A stretch of DNA of 29,652 bases from assembly GCA_019677205.1 (NCBI GenBank), contig JAAMXY010002170.1:6036-35687 (forward strand), written 5' to 3'. The stretch comes from Pinguiococcus pyrenoidosus (lineage: Eukaryota; Sar; Pinguiophyceae; Pinguiochrysidales; Pinguiochrysidaceae). Positions 18,660 through 29,485 of this stretch are shown here, one piece after another. Position 1 is the first letter of the stretch. Each line of letters starts with the position of its first letter. The translations under genes and the position numbers were made by a program. Under the pieces are notes generated by a model that did not search any database, had not been told where the DNA came from, and worked only from the letters and a program-made list of their open reading frames with translations.

Positions 18660-21600
18660 ATGGCGCCGAAGCGCGGCTCTCCCGTGCTGCCGCAGCGCGC
18701 AGCTGAAGAGCTGCAGAAACTGGTTTCACGACCAACAGAGGTGCGCGCGCTTTTTCGCGCCACTTTCGTCCAAGGACGGGTTTCTGACGCGACGTTGCGA
18801 TGCGCAGGGCTTCTTTGAAGAGCGCCGAACTAGTGCGAGCGCCAGTGTGAGCACCGCCAGCACGAAAAAGCCGCACTGGGCCGCGCCGTTCCTCTCGCGG
18901 ATTCTGTACTCGCCGGCGTTTCAGGTCATCTTGTTCGTCCTCACCATCTACGCGCTCTTCGGCGACGACTTGCGCCTCGCGACGGTCCCCAAGAGCGCGG
19001 ATGTGTACTTCTGGGCGGTCACCAGCGTGACCTTTGCGTTCTTCGCGGTGGAAGTGGTAACGACTTGGATTTGCAGAGAGGAGTACCGACTGGGCGCATA
19101 CTTCTGGCTGGATATGATCTCGCTCCTGTCGCTGCTTCCGGACATTGGCTGGATCCCGTACATCTCCTCCTTTTCCGCGGGGTCCTCGGTCCTCCGGGCC
19201 AGCCGAGCCAGCCGCGCAGGCACGCGGGCCGGACGCTTCGTCCGCCTGGTGCGGCTTCTTCGGATCGTGAGAGTGTCCAAGCTGCTCAAGCTACAGTGGC
19301 TTCAGACGAGTCGCCGCCAGCAGAACTCTGATGCCGAGGAAGACGAGGACGACGAGGGCGAGGAGTCGCAGTCGACGCTGAAGGCGCTGCCGAAGCTGCA
19401 ATCGCGAGCGGAAGCCCTGGTTCTCGATGATGACGGGACCTGCGCCAGTGAGGCGGCGGCGCTGAGCGTCGAGGTCGATCGCGGGAGCCTCTATCCGGAC
19501 GGCAGCGTCGTACCCGACGACGTGGACCATTGGTTACAGACGGTGGACGGAGCGACCTCGTCGCCGGGATCGAGTCCGCCGCAGAGTCCTCCGCTGAGCC
19601 CCGGGAAGTCCCCTGACGCGGTGCTGCCGCACGACGGCGCTGGCGGCAAGGCGAATGAGGAGAAGGACGCGGAGGCCTCGAACGTGGGCAAGCGCTTGAC
19701 AGAGCTGACAACGGCAAAGGTGCTGGTGATTGGCCTGCTGCTGATCTTCACGCTGCCTCTTCTGGAGGAGAGCTTCTACAGCCCCGACGCGGACCAGGAA
19801 GCAATCCTCTATGGCCTTCGCAACTTGCATCGGCTGCCACAGAACCGGAACGCCACCGGCGCAATATCCGAAGACGAGCTTCGAGAACAGTGCGAGCTGT
19901 ACTGGCGTTCCATCAGCCGCGTCGTGCGCTTCCGACTCTTCGGCGTGGACGAGGAGACCACCAATGTGTGGCTGGACGCGCTGACCTTTCGGGGTGATGA
20001 CGACGACGCATTCTTGCTGACGAAGGATCCCGCGACGGGCTGGAGCCCCGCAAGGGAGCGGCGAGACCGGACTTCGATTCGCAGGGTGTATCGCGAGTCG
20101 GAGATCGTGCTCATGGAGACGGAGATCGACGAATGCTTCGACGACGACGGAATCGCAGTGGCCACGGACTGCAACAGTCTGGTGTTTGTGGATCGGCGCC
20201 CAGCTCTCCGAATCGAGGCGTGGGTCAACATCGCCAAGACCCTCTTCATCATCATCATGCTCACCTTGACAGTGATTCTCTTCGCCGCCAACGCGGATAG
20301 CCTCATTGTGGATCCCATAGAGAGAATGACGGCCATCGTCATGCGAATCGCAAACGACCCAATGGGCCAGACCATCCAGAAGCGGAACTCGAGGGCTTCC
20401 GAGCCGAAGAGTCCACGGTCGATGAATCGAAGTCGCTCCCTTCGGAGCTTCCGCGCGGGGGACGAGAATGCCGGTGCGGCTGACGCAGCCGATCTGTCTG
20501 AGACCGAGTTGGTCGAGAGAGCTTTGGAGAAGATTGCAGCGCTTCTCCAAGTTGGATTTGGGATCGCAGGTGCGAAGGTCATCACCCAGTGCGTGTCCAG
20601 GAAAGGCGACGACGTCGACGTGATGATGCCGGGTCAGCTGGTGACGGCGGTGTTCGGCTTCGGAATCATCCACGACTTCACCTCGGCCTGCTCGCATTTG
20701 AAAGAGGACGTCATCCTCTTCACAAACCTCATCGCGAACATTGTGCATTCCGCGTGCGACATGCACAACGGCGCGGTGAACAAGAACCTGGGCAATGCGT
20801 TCCTATGCGTCTGGAAGATCTGCGACGGACACATGATGGGCCTCGATGCGGAGCCGAAGCGCAACGACACGGCGTCGGATAGTTTGAGCGACTCGGACGA
20901 GTCCTATCGTCCGGCGGCGCAGCTGCCGCCGATTGCAAAGGTTGCGAAATCGTTGGCGCGCATGATTGAGGACATCGACACGACCGACAACGGAGACTTC
21001 AGCACGATGTCCGCCATGTCCGAAGACAACTCGAAGCCGTCGACGCCCACGTCTGTAGGCTCTTTGGCGAAGTTGTCCCATGCGTCCTCGCCGAATCTTC
21101 GACCTTCGACTGCCCGGTCAAGGCGAAAGGTGGAGAGACCGCGAAGCCGGGGCCATCGGCGAGCCATGAGCGGTCGCGTTGGAACTCTGGAGCTCCGCGA
21201 CGTGGGCGAAAAGGAGGGAGCCAACGGCTCGATGTCGCCTGTCCACGCTTGGAAGCGACCGTTCCAGGACGATTCCCAGGGACCTTCAACGCCCCGGAAG
21301 CTGCGGGTGCTGCTGCGCGCCCAGCCTGGGCATATGCGATTGTCTCAGAGGGCGGCTCCTACACAGAAGATTGAGGCCGCGCTCGCTGCCGTGGTGAAAG
21401 TGATCAATGATCTCCGGTGGCTGCAGAGGGACGCCCCCGAGGAGAGCGCATCAGACGTCTTTGAAGAGGACAACAAGCTCGCCACCTTGACAGCCTTGTG
21501 GCAGGGGAAAGAGGCGGCGCTCCACGAAGGAGCCCACCAGGACGGGACGCAGACCGCGAAGAAGAAATGCCGAATGGGCTTCGGTCTGCACCTCGGATGG

Positions 21601-22379
21601 GCCATCGAAGGGAGCATTGGGAGTCGCTACAAAGTCGATATGTCTTATGTAAGTACGCCTGCGAAGGAAGCGGCAACACCTGTTTGGCCACCGACAGACC
21701 TTACCTCACGCCTTGTTCGTTGCTGGTCCTGCCGGAACAGTTGTCGCCCAACGTCAACATGGCCGCCAGGCTGGAGGCAGCCACCGCGCAATTTGGCTGC
21801 AGTCTTCTCGTATCAGGAACATTGATGACGGCCGTGGGGCCCACCTGCCGGAACGTTTGCCGAATGGTGGACGTGGTGACGGTGAAGGGGAGCAATGTGC
21901 CCATGGACCTGTGGACCTTCGACATCAATCAGGTAAGGCTCCGCCCATCTTGGCAACGAGGCGCAATCGCAGAAGCTTGCTAACTTGTTGGTCGCCGTCT
22001 GCTGTCGTCTCTTCTGCAGCCCCTGGAATCCTGCTTGCATCTGGCGGCCAATGCGCCCGGTCGGAAGAAGCGGCGATGGCAGCGCGCTCGCGTGTATGTT
22101 GAGTTCGGGACACATGAAGATGTGCAGCGAATGCTGTACACCGATGACTCCGCCGTTCGGAAGCAGATCGCGGGATTTCAGATGAAGTGGAAGGAGGCGA
22201 TCCTCGCGTATGAAAACGGGGAGTGGCAGGAAGCCCGCCAGCACCTGGCAGAAGCGGCGGACCTTTGGCCAGGCTCCGCGGCAGATGGCCCACTGAAGAG
22301 TCTCCTCTCCGTGATAGATAGACATGGCGGCTGTGCCCCCCTCGACTGGAAAGGATTCCGGAAGCTCACGCAGAAATAG
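18660..22379 (+). CDS. Voltage-sensor/class III adenylate-type cyclase fusion with altered metal-binding residues
   Basis: The exons are 18660-18740, 18808-21648, 21741-21932 and 22020-22379, giving 1157 residues. Residues about 60-190 form an S1-S4 voltage-sensor-like domain; S4 has Arg at regular spacing (RLVRLLRIVRVSKLLKL). An acidic/Pro-Ser linker follows. Two further membrane helices (VLVIGLLLIFTLPLL at about 331 and TLFIIIMLTLTVILFAAN at about 505) flank a 150-residue probable extracellular region; VDPIERMTAIVMRI is a HAMP-like connector. The class III cyclase core is split by a Ser-rich insert of roughly 170 residues (about 705-880). Core motifs are FGFGIIHDFT, KNLGNAFLCVWK, GFGLHLGWAIEGSIGS and LSPNVNMAARLEAAT. 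The first metal Asp position is Ile647 and the second is Asn690, whereas Asp971, Asn980 and Arg984 are kept. The tail APLDWKGFRKLTQK is typical of protist membrane cyclases. Catalysis is therefore doubtful; it may regulate or pair with another subunit. Confidence 0.9.
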
Positions 22380-22558
22380 ACGCAAGGATCGAGATACTTG
22401 ATGGACATGACGAAAGCGCGGGAATGTTCTGCAACAAGAGACAAGCCTTAGAAACTAGACCCGTAGAGCGAATGATCCGGCTCTTCGATGCTCGAAGAGA
22501 TGATTGCCTCCTCACTGATGCCGCCCCGCGAGCTCCTTAGAAACCCTTCCCTCTTCAA
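22380..22558. other. Short convergent 3' gap between cyclase and IQ/WW gene
   Basis: Only 179 bases separate two converging stop codons, so both 3' UTRs must be short or overlap. No other feature was seen. Confidence 0.6.
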
Positions 22559-25500
22559 TCACGGTCCAAGACCGAGGTCCTGCCGCTGCGTCTTCGTGAG
22601 CAACAGCTTCCGGCGATAGTTGGGGTCCTTGACGGTGTTCGCCGTGACCGACGACTTCAGGTGCCGAATTGGATTCTTCAGGATCTCGCGCAATTGCCCG
22701 AGCGGTGTCTTTTGCCGCTCTGCGTGCTCAAGAGCAGCCCGCAGGATGTCCAGCTCCTCCTGCTGCTTCGCGGCTGCTAGGCTTTCTTCGTAGAGCTTTG
22801 TGTCCTTGTCGTATTGGAGGCCTTCGACGACCTCCTGCAGCTTCCCAACCTTCTTCGCATACCGCTCCGCGGCGCTTTTGTACTCCAGTACCTTCTTGTA
22901 GTAATCCCGCTCCTGGTACAAGCGGTCGTTCAGCATCAGCTCCTCCGGCTTCTCGTACGTGGCGTCCTCGCCAGGCTTGATGTAGAAGTCCTTCTCATGC
23001 TCAGTCCTCGCCTTGACAACGGACCAGCCTTTCTTCGCCTCGACGTAGGGTTTCCACTCGTGGCTGGCAAGCCATCCGGAGCGGTGGATCGTGTCGAAGC
23101 ACTCTCCGCAGAAGGCGTCGCGGCACACGAGGCACATGCGCATGGCTTTCCGAGTCTGACAGTGAACGCAGTGCACTTCCCCCGCGCCAACCTCCTCCTT
23201 GTCGTGCTCGTCGGGCCACCTCGACTGCCCTGTGAGAAGGTTGTAGAAATACACATTTCCCCGCTTGTCCACGTTCCGCACCCAGACTTCATCCTCGTCG
23301 GGCTCCCATCCGTCAGGCTTCTCGTGTGTGGTCTCCTCCGTGATCCAGTTGAAGAAGTAGACTGTGCCGTCTGCGTCTGATCCAATCTTCCACGCTTTCG
23401 CAATCCGCTGCCGGAGGTGCTCTTCCATCAGCCTCACTTCGTCCTCTGCTCGCCGCTTTTCCGCCAGCCTCTTCGCCATCTCCGAACGCATGCGCCGCTC
23501 CTTAGCAAGCGCTTTACGCCGCAGCTGGAATCGCATGTCGAGGACTCTCCTTAGCCAGTGCTTTCTCCAGGCGGATTGGATCTTCGTCGCGGCGGCGATC
23601 TGCCTTTGCAGCTCCTTCTCTTTCCGGAGAATCTGGCGCCGACGTTCGAAGAGCCTCTCCATGGCGCGTCGGTCCTGAAGGTGGCGATAAGCGCGCTGAA
23701 CGCTGAAAGCAGCAGCATCAAGCCGCTCTCGCAGCCTCTTCTGCTCGAGCAGCTCGCGCCGCTTTCTGAAGCGCTCTTCCATATGCTTCAATTCGAGCAC
23801 ACGCCTTGCCCAGGTCGTCAAGACGCCGCCGGCGATCCCCTGTTCCTGCAGTTGGCGCCGAGCTTCGGACGCCTTCCTTTTGCGGTGTATCTCATGCCTC
23901 GCCGCGATGCGCAGAGGGCTGTAGTACGCAGCTTGCGCCTGACGTATGCCACGCTGAATTCGAGAAGCTGCGGCGTCTCGCTTCGTGTGCTCTGCTTGAA
24001 GCAGCAGAAGCTCCGCGCGCCTCTGGAAGCGCGTGTTCAGGGCCTCGACGCCTTTCCCGTGTCGCCAGTGCCGTTGGATGCGACAGGCACTCCGCTCCAA
24101 CCGTCGGTGATTCTCCGCTTCTCGCGCTATTTCTGCCGCTTCTAGAAGTTTGTCGTACCGCCAACGAGCCCGAATCCCCCTTTGAATCACCTCGGCAGCA
24201 ATGATCCGCCTCTGCTGCTCTCTCTGGGATCGTCGAAGCTCCGCGCGGGCCTGGATCCGAAACTTGATCACTCGTTGGGGCAAGTATCGTCTCCACGCTC
24301 GCTGTATCCGAGAGGCTGCCGGTGCCTCGACCTCATTGCGGAAGATCTGGCGCTGCTCTTCTTCCCTTGCCATCTCCTCCAGGCGCTCCTTCCACTGCAC
24401 CCCTTCCCTCTTCAGGCGCAGCAGCTCCTTGGCAGACACGCCCTCGACAGCGGACTCGTCCAGGTAGCCAAGCTGCCTCACGATGAGACGCCGCAAGTGC
24501 TCTCGGAATGCTCGCAGAACACGACGCCCGGCGAAATGCTCTTTGGCCCGTTCGAAGATCGAGTACCCCTTGATACGAGCTGCATAGCATCTGTCATGTA
24601 GGACGCGGCTCCACCAGCGCCAACGCGTCCAGCGCTGGATGTGCCTGGCAGCTTCGTTGCGCTGTTGCTCGCGCTGTATCCGCTTCTGCCTGCGGCGCTC
24701 CGCAATCCTCGCTCCAATCTGGCGGCGGAGCCTTGCGGACCTCCAATTTCTCCGGAGCAGATCGGACGCTCGGGTTTCACCCTCCCGGCGCACGACGGCC
24801 TCCTGATGGGCACGCCGTGCTGCCATGAGACGATGCATTTCCACGTAGCCCTCCCCATGTCGGCGGCGAAATGCCAACTGAATTCTGCTGGCCGCACGCT
24901 GCCGGTTCTCAAGCGCGATCTGCTTTCGGCGCGCCTCCTCTCTCCGCCGTCGTCTGTCCTCCTTGATTCGCCGCGTCCGTTCGACTCGGGTGGATATCTC
25001 CCCTCGGAGTCTCCGGCTTTTCCAACTGCGCTGAAGTGCATTGGCTAGTCGCCTGCGACGCTCGCGAGCGAGTTGCTTCAGCAACGCTCGGCGCCTCGCG
25101 AACCGCTCTTCCAGAATCTTTCTGGAGTAGTACCGCCGCCATGCTTGGCAGAGAGCTTTGACGCTCGCGACCTCGGCCGCTGCTTGTGCCTTGTTTCTAC
25201 GGTGAGCACGGACCGTCATGTTGTGCGCAATCTCCAGCTGGAGCACCTGCTGAACAAGCTCATCGTCAACCTGCCTTTGTTGCTCTCGTCGCCGCATCTG
25301 GTCCCTCTTTGCCATCCTTGCTCTGTAGTTCCGAAACGTCATCTGCACTTTACGCGCCGCTCGTTCCAAGATAATGCTTCGCTCCTTCCTGCGCTGCAAG
25401 CGCAGGCGTCGCTTCCACGTAAGGAAGGCGCGGCGCATCCGCTTTTGAGCGCGTTGGGTTAGCATCCTGACGCAGAGCTCGGCTCCCTCGCGCCGCAGAG

Positions 25501-26793
25501 CACTGACTGTCAAGTCTCTGATCCTTCGAAACTCTGCGCTCCGCAAACGCTCCACACCACGCAGCCACCGACGGAAGAACCGGCGACATTTCTGGAGCTG
25601 AAGGAGTGCCACGCCGCCAACAAGAACGCCTAAGGAAACGCATACACAAGTGAGCGATTGTCGCTGTTTCGGGCACTTGCCACCAGGACCTCTGTTTGTG
25701 TACCTAGGCTCCTGCGAAGCGAGCACGCGCTCGCCCCTTTCTTTGCTATAAAGGAAAGAGGAAGATGCGCTCTGATGCTCTCGATGTCTCTTGGGATGCC
25801 CGCGGAAGCGATGTCTGTCGAGCAGCGAAAGGTGAACACTTCGCCTCGGCCACGGGCAAATGCGAGCCACGCACCTGTTTCTCCATTCAGCATGTGCTTC
25901 CCTTTCCGTAGTGCTTGCTCATGCTCCAAGACGTGCTCAAGCGTAAGTTCAAGCTCGTGCTCCCCAGTATCGAGCCAACCGAACTGGGTTTCACCAGGCT
26001 TGTTCCTCTGAAAGCGTCTCCCGGCTCTTCGAGCCGCAGTCTCAGAGCGTGTGGTCGACTCCACGTGCATGCCGCGAGCCTGGTCCAAGGACTGCATGCT
26101 GGAACTCTCCTTGCGCTTTCGCCGCTGCGGGAACTGCCCCGGTACGCTCGAAGGTGGCTCGTTCCGGGTGGTGGGCAACGGACTCGAAGATGGACGCTCC
26201 TCTTCGCCTGCTTGCACACTTGCTTGCTTGGAGGATTCGCCATCTGCCATAACCGGCGGAAGTCGGCGTGAAACAGAAGGGTTCTTGAGACGACCACCAA
26301 CACCATTTCGATGTCCGTCGGCAGCATCGCTCAGCTCAGGCCCTCGGGCTGCAGCTTCGCCACCCGCTGCGCTCTCGAATCGTGGAGCTCGCTGCTTGGC
26401 TCTCGAGGTCTTGGCCACCTTGACGTAGGTCGACTGAATCTGATGCAGCCGCTCGGACAGCCGCTGAGTCTTTGCACTGCTCCGCAATCCAACTTGAGGG
26501 CGCGTATCCACACTGCGCCGAAGATCGTCGAGTCTCGTCGATCTTGCAAGGTCTTTCGCCTCCAAGTTCTTCCGCGTCGGTCGGGCTTTACTCGATTTCG
26601 ATGCCGTTGTGGACACGCTTGACCGATCTCGCCGTGGCGCTTCCTTGGCCTCGGAAACTTCGCTGTGGTCTGCACTGGAGAAGTGCTCAAGCTCCAGCGA
26701 GCTCCGATACTTGTCTTTCAAGCGATCCAGCAACTCCGCTTGCTTCGTCGCGCGGCTGAGTGGGAAGCGCTGCTTCCGCGCCGGCGTGGTCAT
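22559..26793 (-). CDS. Large IQ-motif, WW-domain and B-box zinc-finger protein
   Basis: Two exons, 26793-25704 and 25629-22559, are joined across a 74-nt intron (donor GTACAC, acceptor TTTCCTTAG) and give 1386 residues. Exon 1 (363 residues) is basic, Ser-rich and probably disordered. Exon 2 encodes a very Arg/Glu/Gln-rich helical rod with about ten IQ-like motifs, for example ARKVQMTFRNYRAR, SRIQLAFRRRHGEG, SRIQRAWRRYLPQR, CRIQRHWRHGKG and TKIQSAWRKHWLRR, which usually bind calmodulin or EF-hand proteins. Near residue 1110 are two WW domains (AWKIGSDADGTVYFFNW; VWVRNVDKRGNVYFYN). A B-box-like zinc finger follows (CVHC...CLVCRDAFCGECFDTIH, about 1184), then a weaker third WW-like segment (GWSVVKARTEHEKDFYIK) and a coiled coil. 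The domain order suggests a calcium-linked cytoskeletal or ciliary scaffold, but that is inference. The ATG at 26793 is the first in frame. Confidence 0.88.
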
Positions 26794-27144
26794 CACGACA
26801 TCAAGGACTTTGGCTTATCAGCGAAGTACGCGCCGCACATGGGCCGCACTTTCCAAAAGATACTCAGTCCGCCGCATGCTTGGCCCATCGAACGCGCCTT
26901 GCGCTCCGCGCCAGACGCTCCACATCGCACCAAGCACCTCTCTCGCGACGTCTCCGGTCTCTGCGATCCTCTTCGCAGCGCAACGAGTCCATTGCGGCGC
27001 GCGGCGAAGCGTCTGCGGCGAGATCTCCTACGTGAAAACTGTTGCACAACTTCGACTTCGACTCCATTCAAACGCGCGATGCGCCCGCTAGTGCAAGCGT
27101 CATGCTTTTGGAGGCCGGGCGTGGCCTTGGGCGCTCCGCGCGCC
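26794..27144. promoter_or_regulatory. Compact divergent promoter region
   Basis: The start codons of the IQ/WW gene (-) and the lumen-type protein gene (+) are 351 bases apart, so both promoters and 5' UTRs must fit here. The plus-strand frame is open throughout and has an earlier ATG at 27079 that would add 22 residues ahead of the signal peptide. No specific regulatory motif was recognised. Confidence 0.5.
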
Positions 27145-28155
27145 ATGGCTTCCCACGTCTTGCGCCTCCTTTTGCTGCTATGCCTCCTCGGGGATCTGTG
27201 CGCTGGAAGGTTTTCGCGACGAGCGGTCTTGAGCCGCGGTTTGGGCGCTGGCACGCTCGTTGGCTTGCAACGCCACACTGACGCTGCAGCGCCGCCGTGC
27301 CGAGACGCGTCTTCGCTGCTGAATTTCTTCACTTCGACCAGCATCAGCCCGCTGGGAGCCGCTCTGAACCCGCTGGCGCCGCAAGACCTGTACTATCCGG
27401 AGTGGATGTTCGGCGCTTGGACGCTCACGGCCACGCTGCGGCAGAAGACGTTTCCTTTCGGGGAGGACAAGGTCCCGATCAGCTTGGTGGAGGGCTCTCC
27501 AAGGAACCGCGAGGAGAAGGTGGGCAACACGGTGAGCTACGAGGCGCGGTACTTTAGCACGCTGGCGGATACGGCGGAGAACAGCGCTGTGGTGACGCTG
27601 GGTCTGGGGGTGCCCAAGAGTCGGATCATCGCGGACCGAGCCTTCAACTCCATCGCGCTGAACAAGGCGTACAATCAGCAGGCTCGGATCGGAGCTGTGG
27701 ACTGGGATCCGCGGAAGGATCCGACGCGGTTGACCATCAGCTTTCTGCCGACCACGACAGCGGACATGCGGCCGCTGGGCCCCAGACGAGTTGAAGCCTA
27801 CATCACCGCCCGGAGGATGGAAGAGTGCGTCGACTGCAGGAGGGGAAACCTGCCCAGCGTCGTCTTCGCGGAGAAGAGCCGCTCGGTCATGCTGGAGCCC
27901 GGGAACGTCATCGTGAACGACATCGAGAGTGCCTGCGATCTGGTGCAGACGAGGGAGGGGCGCGTCGAGGGCCGATCGCGTCTGGCGGTGTTCCTGACGC
28001 CGAATCCCAACTCGAGGGAGGGGGTCATCTGGCAGGAAGTGGGGGGCAAGGCCGTGGCGCTCTTCGACTACGACATCTCCATGGATCGCATGCTCGACTC
28101 GAAGGTCGGGCGACCCTGCGTGGAGACGCCGAAAGGGTACACCCAGTGCTACTGA
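27145..28155 (+). CDS. Probable Tat-dependent thylakoid-lumen protein, DUF6816-like
   Basis: This intronless frame encodes 336 residues from the ATG at 27145. The N-terminus is tripartite: a signal peptide (HVLRLLLLLCLLGDLCAG), a short RFSRRAVLSRG stretch with a twin Arg, then a hydrophobic segment (GLGAGTLVGL) ending near an Ala-rich DAAA site. That order is what is expected for a protein sent through a four-membrane plastid and then by the Tat route into the thylakoid lumen. The mature part contains YYPEWMFGAWTLTATLRQKT, VSYEARYFSTLAD, RRVEAYITAR, NDIESACDLVQ, FLTPNP and a C-terminal YDISMDR, which resembles DUF6816-type lumenal proteins of plants and algae as I recall them. No enzymatic motif is visible. 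The earlier in-frame ATG at 27079 is possible but would put 22 residues before the hydrophobic core. Family placement is tentative, the gene itself is well supported. Confidence 0.75.
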   Translation: MASHVLRLLLLLCLLGDLCAGRFSRRAVLSRGLGAGTLVGLQRHTDAAAPPCRDASSLLNFFTSTSISPLGAALNPLAPQDLYYPEWMFGAWTLTATLRQKTFPFGEDKVPISLVEGSPRNREEKVGNTVSYEARYFSTLADTAENSAVVTLGLGVPKSRIIADRAFNSIALNKAYNQQARIGAVDWDPRKDPTRLTISFLPTTTADMRPLGPRRVEAYITARRMEECVDCRRGNLPSVVFAEKSRSVMLEPGNVIVNDIESACDLVQTREGRVEGRSRLAVFLTPNPNSREGVIWQEVGGKAVALFDYDISMDRMLDSKVGRPCVETPKGYTQCY

Positions 28156-28458
28156 AAAGCTCGGGGCTACCAAGACTTGGAGTGGCGGGGACATGAGATA
28201 TTTCGAAGCATGAGATGTTGGTGGTCAACTGTACCGGATACTCTGAACTCGCCCGCAGCCCCAACGCCAGAAGTATGCTACAACATCCTATCTTGTCCAT
28301 GTTGTCCACCTGGAGGAAGCTCCAGCTCTTGCTCGCGCCGAAGAGTAGACCAAGGCCTTGACGTTCGCGAGTTGAAACCATATGCACCAGCACTCATGGC
28401 AGTTGTCAGACACGGAGCGCACTGCCCTTCTCATGCACCTGCTCCCCCCATCCCTGCC
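28156..28458. other. Convergent 3' region between lumen-type gene and E2
   Basis: About 300 bases between two converging stop codons, presumably the 3' UTRs. No RNA gene, repeat or supported coding frame was seen. Confidence 0.5.
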
Positions 28459-29100
28459 TTAGCCGCTGGCGTACTTTGCCGTCCAGTCCCGTGCCGTGCT
28501 GACGAACGCGTCTTCATCCGCGAGCAGCTGCGCGCCCACCTCTGCCTCCAGCGGCCTGTGGAAGAGTCGAGAGGCACGGATCGTGAGTGCGATGCCACGG
28601 ACAATCCACGGCACGTCGCCCTTGCCCATGGATAATCGCCACTCACGTTGCAGAGGTCTCCTTATAGTTGATCAGCATGTCTCGGATGGCCTGCATCACG
28701 TACTTCGCGTTCTGCACCGGGCTCCACTCGCCCCTACAGATCGCATCATGGGCCGTCTGCCGTCAGTCGTCTTGCTGCGGATTTCCTTCCGACCTGCCAC
28801 CGAGGTGACAAGAAACGGTACTCACGTAATGACATCTGCGCAGATTTCGCCCGAATCCTGCTTCACGCTGGGGTGGTACACCTTGGTGAGGAACTTGACC
28901 ACCGGCGGCTTGAACGGGTAATCTGCGGGGAACTCGATCTGCACGACGAAGCTCCCGCCCTCGTACGGACTCTCCTCCGGCCCGATCATGACCACGTTCC
29001 AGCTGAACAGATTCTCGTCCTCCGCCAGAGAGAAGCTGCAGAAGTCCAGCGGCGCCGCCTCGATATCGCGTAGCTCCTTCTGAAGCCGCTTGGTCGACAT
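28459..29100 (-). CDS. E2 ubiquitin-conjugating enzyme (UBC domain only)
   Basis: The exons are 29100-28826, 28733-28647 and 28555-28459, giving 152 residues, the size of a class I E2 with only the UBC fold. The enzyme takes ubiquitin (or a relative) from E1 on a thioester Cys and passes it to substrate with an E3. Seen in order: MSTKRLQKELRDIEAAPLDF helix 1, NVVMIGPEESPYEGGSF, FPADYPFKPPVVKF, the active-site region YHPSVKQDSGEICADVI with Cys87, GEWSP, and the closing helices PLEAEVGAQLLADEDAF and ARDWTAKYASG. The usual HPN motif reads HPS and there is one extra residue before the Cys compared with UBE2D-type enzymes. Both introns are in phase 2, have GTGAGT donors and TGTAG/CACAG acceptors. 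Start is the ATG at 29100. Which ubiquitin-like protein it carries is not known. Confidence 0.95.
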
Positions 29101-29485
29101 GCTTCCCAACTGGCGTCCTCTTCGAAACGGAGCGCCTTAGAACGCCGAACTTGCGTCAAAGCCACCGAGTGGACGGCGCGGTCGGACGCGCGCCTACCTG
29201 TCGCGTCGGGAGTTTCCGAATGGCGAGTCTGCGTCCGGCGAGCACGCGTGAGCAAAGCTTCTCTTGAGCCCAGACACGCACAAGTCCCTTCGTGCCAGAG
29301 GACTTGGCGAGGTTGACTAACGCGGAGAGACGCGGCTTCCGCTCTTTCCTTGGAGTTCGCTTTGTGCGTCCTTGCGTAGCTGTATCATGGCAGGATATTA
29401 CAAGAATGGCACGAGCCCAATCGCGGCCGTCAGAATCGGGGTTTTTTCCCAACAATTTGGGACGGTCCGCTGATTATGTCAGTTT
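29101..29485. other. Upstream region of the E2 gene
   Basis: About 385 bases that should include the E2 promoter and 5' UTR and perhaps the 3' UTR of the gene at the right edge. A plus-strand open frame at 29292-29549 starts with GTG, has no recognisable domain and overlaps the edge fragment, so it was not called. Nothing else was recognised. Confidence 0.45.
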
